Below, one piece after another: positions 1 to 5,818 of a stretch of 5,818 nt of DNA. The position numbers and the translations under genes were made by a program. The notes under the pieces were generated by a model that worked only from the letters and a program-made list of their open reading frames with translations, was not told the DNA's origin and did no database searches. This stretch comes from an uncultured Prevotellaceae bacterium (GTDB lineage Bacteria > Bacteroidota > Bacteroidia > Bacteroidales > Muribaculaceae). The stretch spans positions 1-5,818 of the forward strand of contig USOC01000084.1 of the NCBI GenBank assembly GCA_900556245.1. The letters run 5' to 3'. The first letter of the stretch is position 1, and every line of letters begins with the position of its first letter.

Positions 1-1098
1 GATTCTAAATTCCTATTTGGAGTAGAATTGCAAAATGAAAAATTCGTACTTCTCACTGATACGCTGTTTTACAATACAGAGACACGCATCGCCGACATTG
101 TCGGTAACACGACTATTGTTTCCGACAGCAGCACAGTCTATTCCAACAAAGGTTGGTATAACACGGATGCAGACATAGCCACCCTCTACAATCGCTCGCT
201 TGTCGTCGGCAAAAACAGACAAACACTGGAAGGCGACACAATCTTCTACAACCGAGCCACAGGCTTTGGCGAAGTATTCGGACGTATGGTTCTGACAGAT
301 TCCGCCAAATCGATGACCCTCACTGGCAACTACGGCTACCATAACGAAAGAAACAACACCTCTTTCTCAACAGGTCGGGCCATGGCAATGGAATATTCAC
401 AAAAAGACACGCTTTACCTGCATGGAGACACAATAAAGACCTATCTGCTGGAAGACTCGACACGGGTCATGTCAGCCCACCCGAATGTCCGATTTTTCCG
501 AGTCGACGTGCAAGGTCTTTGCGATTCGCTCTCGTTCATGTCGCGAGATTCGATGATTTATATGCACCGCCATCCGATTCTCTGGAATGGAGAACGACAA
601 GTGACAGGAAACATCATCAAAATCCACCTTAACGACAGCACTGTCGACAAAGCCTATCTGCCGGAATACGGAATGGTCAGCGAGCACGTTGCTGAAGAAT
701 TCTACAATCAGCTGTACGGAAAAGAAATGACAGCGTTTTTTGAGAACGGCGACCTTCGCCAACTGGATGTAAAAGGCAACGTAATGACCATCATGCTCCC
801 TATGGAAAAGGATTCTACATACAACAAGCTGGTCAATGCTGAAGGAAGCTTTCTAACGGTAATCCTAAAAAATCGCCAAATGGAGAAGCTCAACCTATGG
901 CCGGATGTCACCGGAAAGGTGACCCCGATATTTTTGGCAAAAAAGAGCCAATTCTATCTTAAAGGGTTTAAATGGCACGATGCCTTGCGACCGAAAAACC
1001 GCAACGACATCTTCACCATACCTCCCGAGATGAAAGAATTTCTTGAAACGCCGGAAGCATTCGCCACGGTAAGACGAATCAGGAACGAACAAGAATAA
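1..1098 (+). CDS. OstA/LptA-like envelope protein, C-terminal part (5' truncated by window edge)
   Basis: The reading frame is open from base 1 to the TAA at 1096-1098, giving 365 visible codons. The true start lies upstream, so the in-frame TTG at 28 is not a credible start. The protein belongs to the OstA family (LptA and the periplasmic domain of LptD), beta-jellyroll proteins that carry lipopolysaccharide across the periplasm. What I see is a series of beta-strand units built on a recurring theme, for example DTLFYN (about visible residues 20-25) and DTIFYN (about 79-84), each followed by a turn and a strand ending in a V/L-x-D-S type segment. Further on come YNQLYGKEMTAFF, a DVKGN strand, and a C-terminal YLKGFKWHDALRP...DIF segment, which I recall as typical of Bacteroidetes OstA-like proteins. 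Its role in LPS transport is inferred from the family. mutL follows after 12 bases, a neighbour pair common in Bacteroidales and suggestive of co-transcription. Family assignment is fairly sure; exact function is not. Confidence 0.85.
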   Translation, partial: DSKFLFGVELQNEKFVLLTDTLFYNTETRIADIVGNTTIVSDSSTVYSNKGWYNTDADIATLYNRSLVVGKNRQTLEGDTIFYNRATGFGEVFGRMVLTDSAKSMTLTGNYGYHNERNNTSFSTGRAMAMEYSQKDTLYLHGDTIKTYLLEDSTRVMSAHPNVRFFRVDVQGLCDSLSFMSRDSMIYMHRHPILWNGERQVTGNIIKIHLNDSTVDKAYLPEYGMVSEHVAEEFYNQLYGKEMTAFFENGDLRQLDVKGNVMTIMLPMEKDSTYNKLVNAEGSFLTVILKNRQMEKLNLWPDVTGKVTPIFLAKKSQFYLKGFKWHDALRPKNRNDIFTIPPEMKEFLETPEAFATVRRIRNEQE

Positions 1099-1110
1099 GA
1101 CTTCAAAACT

Positions 1111-2997
1111 ATGTCGGACATCATCAAACTTCTACCGGACTCGGTGGCAAATCAGATAGCAGCAGGCGAAGTAATCCAACGCCCGGCCTCTGTCATCAAA
1201 GAATTAGTGGAAAACGCCATCGACGCTGGCGCAACTTCTATCGAAATAAATCTAAAAGATGCCGGTCGAACGCTGATACAAGTGGTCGACAATGGATGTG
1301 GCATGTCGGAAACTGACGCACGCCTTTCATTTGAACGTCATGCCACCTCAAAAATCAAGGACGCTAAAGACCTGTTTGCACTTCACACTATGGGTTTCCG
1401 TGGCGAAGCTCTGGCTTCGATAGCCGCTATTTCGCAAATAGAACTCCGCACCCAGAAACACGATGCCCAAATTGGCACAAAAATTTTAATCAGTGCCTCC
1501 ACATGCGAATCACAAGAACCCGATGTCTGCCAACCGGGATGCAACTTCATGGTGAAGAACTTGTTTTTCAACGTTCCGGCTCGCAGAAAATTCCTAAAAA
1601 GCAATCAGGTAGAATTGAGTAACATCATCCGAGAATTTGAGAGGCTGGCTCTTGTAAATTACACAACAGAATTCAAACTCACCCACAACGGTAATATGAT
1701 GTACCAATTGATGGGCGGTGATTCATTCAAAAGAAGGATAGCATCACTGTTTTCCCGTTCTCTGGAACAACAACTTATTCCAATCGAGACAGAAACTTCG
1801 ATAGTAAGTCTCAGCGGCTTTGTCTGCCGACCGGAAAATGCCAGGAAGCGCAACGCTCTACAATATCTGTTCGTCAACGGACGCCATATGCGACATCCTT
1901 ATTTCCACAAAGCAATCATAGCATGCTATGACCAACTGATTCCTTCAGAAGAACAGCCGAACTATTTCTTGAACTTCGTCGTTGATGCCGAAACGATTGA
2001 TATCAACATTCATCCGACAAAAAGCGAAATAAAATTTGAAAACGAACAAGCCATTTGGCAAATTTTGTTTGCGGCTGTGAAAGAAGCCCTCGGAAAATTC
2101 AGTGCTGTACCCTCCATCGAATTTGACACAGAAGGAGCCATAGACATCCCTGTCGGTCATTCTGCCGATCTCCAACTACCGGAAATAGAAATCGATCCAA
2201 ACTACAACCCCTTTACGGCAACCCCCTCACCGGCAAAGAAAGCAGCGACAACCTATACGACTCCTGAAAAGAGAGTAGACCCGAATTTTCAAAATTGGGA
2301 CTTGCTTTATGAAAATTTTGAAAAGAAACGGAATGAAAACATTGAAAGAGTAACAACCGAATCATCACTAAACCGTCCATTATCCGATTCGGCAGACTTT
2401 GGCAGACTGCTTCCGGAAATTCCCGATGAAACATTCGGAGAGACCTACACACAACTTCACAGGAAATATATACTGACACCAAATAAATCTGGCCTGCTGA
2501 TTATCGATCAATATCGAGCTCATGTGCGCGTACTCTTCGATGCATTGATGGAAGCAAAAAGCGGTAAACCTGTGGCTTCCCAAAAAGTGCTTTTCCAAGA
2601 AGTAATGGAACTCACACATGCTCAAAACGCTATCATGGATGAAATTATAGACGAAATGGAACAAATGGGATTTGAAATTTCGTTTTTAGGAGATACATCA
2701 TGGGCTGTCAACAGCGTTCCGGTGGCCATCAAAGGAATAGACGTGAAAGACATCATCCTCGAAGTGGTTGAATCGGTAGGCAATGGAGGAAACAATGCCT
2801 CTCAAAAAATAGCCGAACAAATAGCCTTGTCGTCAGCGAAAACCGCGGCCATACAATACGGACAAAAACTAACTCAAAACGACATGGACTCACTGGTTGC
2901 CTCCCTTTTCAGATTAAAGGAGCCCAAGTATACACCAGACGGCAAAAAGATTCTACATCTACTCTCTAACGATGAACTCAACAAAATGTTTTCATAA
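1111..2997 (+). CDS. mutL: DNA mismatch repair protein MutL
   Basis: MutL is the GHKL-family ATPase that links MutS mismatch recognition to strand removal. The 628-residue length is normal. The N-terminal ATPase domain is complete: NQIAAGEVIQRPASV (14-28), ELVENAIDAGA with the presumed catalytic Glu31 and Mg-binding Asn35, DNGCGM (60-65), RHATSKI (76-82), GFRGEALASI (95-104) and FFNVPARRKFL (152-162). The transducer domain has VNGRHMRHP (255-263) and DINIHPTKSEIKFE (297-310), whose Lys304 matches the conserved ATP-contacting lysine. A variable polar linker covers roughly 340-440, and the dimerisation domain fills the rest. QKVLF (491-495) resembles the sliding-clamp motif QxxLF. The C-terminal endonuclease motifs are altered: DQYRAHVRVLFD (466-477), SAKTAAIQYG (575-584) and YTPDGKK (607-613). 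The ATG at 1111 places the conserved NQIAAGE at the usual distance; no Shine-Dalgarno sequence precedes it. It begins 12 bases after the OstA-like gene. Confidence 0.98.
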   Translation: MSDIIKLLPDSVANQIAAGEVIQRPASVIKELVENAIDAGATSIEINLKDAGRTLIQVVDNGCGMSETDARLSFERHATSKIKDAKDLFALHTMGFRGEALASIAAISQIELRTQKHDAQIGTKILISASTCESQEPDVCQPGCNFMVKNLFFNVPARRKFLKSNQVELSNIIREFERLALVNYTTEFKLTHNGNMMYQLMGGDSFKRRIASLFSRSLEQQLIPIETETSIVSLSGFVCRPENARKRNALQYLFVNGRHMRHPYFHKAIIACYDQLIPSEEQPNYFLNFVVDAETIDINIHPTKSEIKFENEQAIWQILFAAVKEALGKFSAVPSIEFDTEGAIDIPVGHSADLQLPEIEIDPNYNPFTATPSPAKKAATTYTTPEKRVDPNFQNWDLLYENFEKKRNENIERVTTESSLNRPLSDSADFGRLLPEIPDETFGETYTQLHRKYILTPNKSGLLIIDQYRAHVRVLFDALMEAKSGKPVASQKVLFQEVMELTHAQNAIMDEIIDEMEQMGFEISFLGDTSWAVNSVPVAIKGIDVKDIILEVVESVGNGGNNASQKIAEQIALSSAKTAAIQYGQKLTQNDMDSLVASLFRLKEPKYTPDGKKILHLLSNDELNKMFS

Positions 2998-3027
2998 GGA
3001 AGGGGACCGAATGTGCGGAATTTTTAG

Positions 3028-3035
3028 TATCTTGC
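3028..3035 (+). promoter_or_regulatory. Possible degenerate Bacteroidetes -7 promoter element
   Basis: Within the 70-base gap between mutL and the TPR/PD40 gene, the bases TATCTTGC follow a T-run and resemble the Bacteroidetes -7 consensus TAnnTTTG with one T missing. It would start transcription about 25-35 bases before the ATG at 3068. No clear -33 TTTG or TTG box is visible at the expected distance upstream, which weakens the call. A TTTG at 3042-3045 has no matching -7 element downstream. The gap shows no obvious hairpin with a T-tail, so I do not call a mutL terminator. The remainder of the gap is A/T-rich just before the ATG, as is usual at Bacteroidota starts. Confidence 0.25.
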
Positions 3036-3067
3036 AAAATCTTTGAAAAAGTTATTTATACACTACA

Positions 3068-4483
3068 ATGAAGTTAAAAAATATATTCCTCTGTATTGCT
3101 ATAGTGTGCAGTCAATCAGTTTCAGCCTTGACACTGTCACAAGCAAAAAAACTCTATAAAAACGGAGAATTCGAAAAAGCATTGCCGACATTTCAAAACC
3201 TTGTTGACAAAAACCCAAAAAACGCCAACTATAATCAATGGACAGGCGCATGCCTCTACGAAACCGGACAAAAAGATGAAGCTGTCAAATATTTGGAGTT
3301 TGCACTTTCGCGGAAAATTCCTGATGCGGCAAGATACCTCGCGCAAATTGCCCTGGAGAAGATGGATTATGAGCAGGCCTATAAACTAACACAACAGTTT
3401 GGTGAGATGACAGGCCACGACACTTCAGAGCTCTCTGAAACTGCACAAAAAGGCTACGACCGCCTCAAAAGAGTGCTTGATATGCTGAATAATGTAGAAA
3501 AAATAGAAGTATTCGACAGTTTGGTAGTCGACAAAGAGAAATTTTTCACACATTATCGTCTGACTCGCGAAGCCGGGACACTCAATACCCCAGAGGTACT
3601 CCCATTCCCTGCCGATTCAGCGACAACAGTAGTATTTATGCCTCAGTCGAAAAGCAGAATGATGTGGGCATCTCCAGATTCTGTAGGGACGATGAAGCTC
3701 AATGAAATATACAAACTCGCCGATGGAAAATGGGACCATTCCATAGAGCTGAGCGATGATTTGAATGATGGCGGCGATGCCGACTACCCCTTTGTCATGG
3801 CCGACGGAACTACGCTATACTTTGCCGGAAACGGAGAAAGCAGCATCGGCGGATATGACATCTTTATGACACGAAAGGATTTCACTTCCGGAGAATACCT
3901 TCAACCTCAGAACATTGGAATGCCCTACAATTCTCCGTATGACGACTATATGCTTGTCATCGATGAAATGATCGGTATTGGATGGTGGGCTACCGACAGA
4001 AATCAAATTCCCGGAAAAGTGACAATCTATCTGTTCAAGAAAAAAGACATCAGAGGAAATTATGATCGGACCAGTCCAGACATTTACTCGCTGGCCGCAA
4101 TCAAGTCCATCAAGGAATCGTGGGTTGACAACAACTATGCAGATTTACGACATCTGATTGACAACATAGAAACCGAAACAGACAAACCAAAAGCAGACTT
4201 CTCCTTTCACATCAAAAACGGAGTCGAATACACTCGCTTCGACAATTTCAGAAGCAAAGAAGCCGAGAACTTGATGCACAAGCGCATGACACTTTGCAAC
4301 CGTTTCGAAACGCAACAACAGGAGCTGAAGGAACTTCGCAAAAAATATGCAAAAGCATCCTCTGCAGTGCAAGCAAAAATTGCTCCTGACATCCTCGGAC
4401 GAGAAAATGCGTTGCTAAAAGACGCTGAAGAAATTCAAAAACTGGACAATGACATCCGCTCAATTGAGCAACAATTACTCTGA
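3068..4483 (+). CDS. Secreted TPR and PD40 (WD40-like propeller) repeat protein, function unknown
   Basis: The protein has 471 residues. It opens with a signal peptide: basic MKLK, a hydrophobic core, and a likely signal peptidase I cut after SVSA (17-20). The cysteines at 9 and 14 do not sit in a good lipobox, so I favour a soluble periplasmic or exported protein over a lipoprotein. About three TPR-like helical pairs follow (roughly 23-52, 53-85 and 86-118), the first reading AKKLYKNGEFEKALPTF. A PD40-type segment covers about 185-325; the clearest blade is YPFVMADGTTLYFAG...GGYDIFMTR (240-269), and a second holds WWATDRN (306-312). The end (about 395-471) is charged and helical, probably coiled coil. 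TPR plus PD40 recalls Bacteroidota proteins such as PorE of the type IX secretion system, but the OmpA-like peptidoglycan-binding domain of those is absent. A role in protein-protein contacts in the envelope is inference. It is followed after 4 bases by the PHP gene, which implies co-transcription. Confidence 0.85.
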   Translation: MKLKNIFLCIAIVCSQSVSALTLSQAKKLYKNGEFEKALPTFQNLVDKNPKNANYNQWTGACLYETGQKDEAVKYLEFALSRKIPDAARYLAQIALEKMDYEQAYKLTQQFGEMTGHDTSELSETAQKGYDRLKRVLDMLNNVEKIEVFDSLVVDKEKFFTHYRLTREAGTLNTPEVLPFPADSATTVVFMPQSKSRMMWASPDSVGTMKLNEIYKLADGKWDHSIELSDDLNDGGDADYPFVMADGTTLYFAGNGESSIGGYDIFMTRKDFTSGEYLQPQNIGMPYNSPYDDYMLVIDEMIGIGWWATDRNQIPGKVTIYLFKKKDIRGNYDRTSPDIYSLAAIKSIKESWVDNNYADLRHLIDNIETETDKPKADFSFHIKNGVEYTRFDNFRSKEAENLMHKRMTLCNRFETQQQELKELRKKYAKASSAVQAKIAPDILGRENALLKDAEEIQKLDNDIRSIEQQLL

Positions 4484-4487
4484 TGGA

Positions 4488-5294
4488 ATGATTGACCTCT
4501 TAAAAATTGCACAAACATCCAAACGATACAATCTACATAGCCATACACAATTCTGTGACGGTCGCGCACCAATGGCAGAATTTGTGCCCAAAGCCATAGA
4601 TGCCGGATTTTCTGACTACGGTTTTTCCCCTCATTCGCCCATACCATTCGAGTCTCCTTGCAACATGACAAAAATAGATGTGCCTACTTATATCGAAGAA
4701 GTACAGAGGCTTAAAAAGGATTATGCAGGGAAAATACGTCTATACGCATCGATGGAAATCGACTACTTAAACAGCGAATGGGGACCCTCTAATGAATATT
4801 TCGACACTCTCCCGCTTGACTACCGCATCGGGTCGGTACATTTTGTACCATGCGATGACTTCCATATAGACACCGACGGGAATTTCGAATCTTTCAAAGA
4901 GAAAATGTCGGAATTTTTCGACAATGATATCTATATGGTTGTGTCTGCATTCTACGATCAGACTATTCAAATGATTGAAGCCGGCGGATTCAACATTATC
5001 GGTCACTTTGATAAAATCGGACTGAACGCTTCATATTTCCAGCCCGGAATAGAACAAGAGAAATGGTATGGAAAACGTGTGAAAGAAGTAATCGATGCAA
5101 TTATGGACACTCACTTGATTGCAGAGATTAATACAAAATCACTGGCACAACACAAGCGCTTCTTTCCTCACGAAAGATATTTCCGGTTGATGAAACACTA
5201 TGGCATGCCTGTAGTAATCAACTCTGACGCCCATCAGCCGGAACTCATCGAATCAGGACGACAAGAAGCAATCGACATCTACAATCTACTTTAA
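4488..5294 (+). CDS. PHP-family phosphatase, histidinol-phosphatase (HisK/HisJ) type
   Basis: This 268-residue protein has the PHP metallo-phosphoesterase fold and probably removes phosphate from L-histidinol phosphate (EC 3.1.3.15) in histidine synthesis, in the cytoplasm. Visible metal-site motifs, in order: NLHSHTQFCDG (HxH at 17 and 19, Asp24), SPHSP (His49), SMEIDY (Glu90), GSVHFVP (His118), GHFDKIG (His173, Asp175) and NSDAH (Asp247, His249). This full set and the length fit the family. I chose the ATG at 4488 because it lies 4 bases after the upstream stop and gives a short leader before the HxH motif. An in-frame ATG at 4449 would add 13 residues but overlap the upstream gene by 35 bases. 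metA follows after 14 bases, so the gene may sit in an amino-acid biosynthesis unit. Many Bacteroidales also have a HisB with a phosphatase domain, as I recall, so this enzyme could be redundant or act on another phosphate ester. The fold is sure; the substrate is less so. Confidence 0.88.
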   Translation: MIDLLKIAQTSKRYNLHSHTQFCDGRAPMAEFVPKAIDAGFSDYGFSPHSPIPFESPCNMTKIDVPTYIEEVQRLKKDYAGKIRLYASMEIDYLNSEWGPSNEYFDTLPLDYRIGSVHFVPCDDFHIDTDGNFESFKEKMSEFFDNDIYMVVSAFYDQTIQMIEAGGFNIIGHFDKIGLNASYFQPGIEQEKWYGKRVKEVIDAIMDTHLIAEINTKSLAQHKRFFPHERYFRLMKHYGMPVVINSDAHQPELIESGRQEAIDIYNLL

Positions 5295-5308
5295 ACACAT
5301 TTAGCGCT

Positions 5309-5818
5309 ATGCCTGTAAGAATCCCCAGCACTCTGCCGGCGGTAGAAGAACTGAAAAAAGAAAACATCTTTGTCATTGATGAGCAAAGAGCAGCATCGCA
5401 AGACATACGACCTTTAAGAATTGCCGTGCTCAACTTAATGCCTCTTAAACTGATGACCGAAACCGATTTGCTTCGCCTCATTTCCAATTCTCCGCTACAA
5501 ATCGAGCTTGACCTTGTCCTTCCGGAAGGCCATGAATGGACAAATACGCCCAAAGAGCATCTTGACCAGTTCTATAAACCCTTTGCAGAAATTCGCAATA
5601 ACAATTACGATGGCTTTATCGTGACCGGCGCACCGGTTGAAATGCAAGTTTTTGAAGAAGTGGACTACTGGAGTCAGCTTCAAAAAATCTTTGATTGGTC
5701 GAAAACCCACGTAACCTCCACCATCTTCATTTGCTGGGCGGCCCTCGCAGGACTTTATCACAACTACGGAATCAAAAAGTATGTACTCGACCGAAAAATT
5801 TCCGGAGTTTTCTCTCAT
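5309..5818 (+). CDS. metA: Homoserine O-acyltransferase MetA, N-terminal part (3' truncated by window edge)
   Basis: MetA transfers an acyl group from acyl-CoA to the hydroxyl of L-homoserine, the first committed step of methionine synthesis, in the cytoplasm. The window holds the first 170 codons of a protein usually about 300 residues long; the frame is still open at the last base. Family motifs: MPVRIPSTLPAVEEL (1-15), ENIFVID (18-24), QDIRPLRIAVLNLMP (31-45), LISNSPLQ (57-64), NTPKEHL (79-85), TGAPVE (106-111), DWSKTHVTST (129-138) and ICWAALAGLY (141-150). The last holds the presumed acyl-enzyme nucleophile, Cys142. Glu111 is the residue linked to acetyl-CoA preference, where E. coli has Gly. 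Position 46 is Leu where E. coli has Lys, while Lys47 is kept; position 146 is Leu where I recall Gln in most homologues. The catalytic His and Glu of the C-terminal half lie beyond the window. The start follows the PHP stop by 14 bases, with no Shine-Dalgarno sequence, and matches the usual MPI/MPV beginning. Confidence 0.96.
   Translation, partial: MPVRIPSTLPAVEELKKENIFVIDEQRAASQDIRPLRIAVLNLMPLKLMTETDLLRLISNSPLQIELDLVLPEGHEWTNTPKEHLDQFYKPFAEIRNNNYDGFIVTGAPVEMQVFEEVDYWSQLQKIFDWSKTHVTSTIFICWAALAGLYHNYGIKKYVLDRKISGVFSH

Noticed and set aside
28..30. TTG at 28 as the start of the OstA-like gene
   Set aside because: The frame is open to base 1 and homologues carry further N-terminal jellyroll units and a signal peptide, so the gene is cut by the window edge.
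13..342. Open frame of 109 codons on the minus strand opposite the OstA-like gene
   Set aside because: It has no recognisable motif and lies wholly opposite a gene of clear protein family. The other minus-strand frames (for example 472-762, 2213-2664, 4145-4463, 5245-5818) are rejected on the same grounds.
2998..3067. Rho-independent terminator after mutL
   Set aside because: I see no GC-rich inverted repeat followed by a T-run; the T-run at 3021-3025 lacks a stem before it.
3068..3109. Lipoprotein signal in the TPR/PD40 protein
   Set aside because: Cys9 and Cys14 are inside the hydrophobic core, and the residue before each (Leu and Val) does not fit a lipobox. A signal peptidase I site after SVSA is better.
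3201..3389. Open frame of 62 codons on the plus strand inside the TPR/PD40 gene
   Set aside because: It is out of frame within the TPR-coding part, which shows clear repeat structure in the main frame. It is a shadow.
1..5818. CRISPR array, tRNA, rRNA, insertion sequence, prophage, defence or secondary-metabolite system
   Set aside because: Coding sequence fills nearly all of the window; no direct-repeat array, transposase-like protein, or terminal inverted repeat is visible. The content is core genes.

Overview
The window is a chromosomal segment of a Bacteroidota bacterium, most likely order Bacteroidales. Three things point there: an OstA/LptA-like protein ending 12 bases before mutL, a secreted protein combining TPR and PD40 (WD40-like propeller) segments, and the lack of any convincing Shine-Dalgarno sequence before the starts. 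Genus and species cannot be set from this sequence. All five genes lie on the + strand and are tightly packed, with no gene-free stretch longer than 70 bases. The segment looks like ordinary core genome. I see no mobile element, CRISPR array, RNA gene or sign of recent transfer.

Layout: (1) 1-1098, the C-terminal part of an OstA-like (LptA/LptD N-domain-like) cell-envelope protein whose beginning lies upstream of the window. (2) 1111-2997, complete mutL, the mismatch-repair ATPase, with a complete N-terminal ATP-binding site but without the canonical C-terminal endonuclease motifs. (3) 2998-3067, a 70-base gap, the only sizeable intergenic region, with a degenerate Bacteroidetes-like -7 element. 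(4) 3068-4483, a secreted TPR/PD40 protein with a C-terminal coiled coil. (5) 4488-5294, a PHP-family phosphoesterase of the histidinol-phosphatase type, starting 4 bases after the previous stop. (6) 5309-5818, the first 170 codons of metA, cut by the window end.

The genes probably form two transcription units, ostA-like/mutL and TPR-PD40/PHP/metA, or one long unit. This rests on spacing only. Their functions are mixed: outer-membrane lipid transport, DNA repair, an envelope protein of unknown role, and amino-acid biosynthesis (histidine and methionine).

Two points at residue level merit attention. MetA carries Glu at position 111, which predicts acetyl-CoA rather than succinyl-CoA use despite the usual name homoserine O-succinyltransferase. 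MutL has lost the DQHA(X)2E(X)4E pattern and the matching downstream C-terminal motifs, so how the nascent strand is nicked is open. I do not see an undescribed multi-gene system here.
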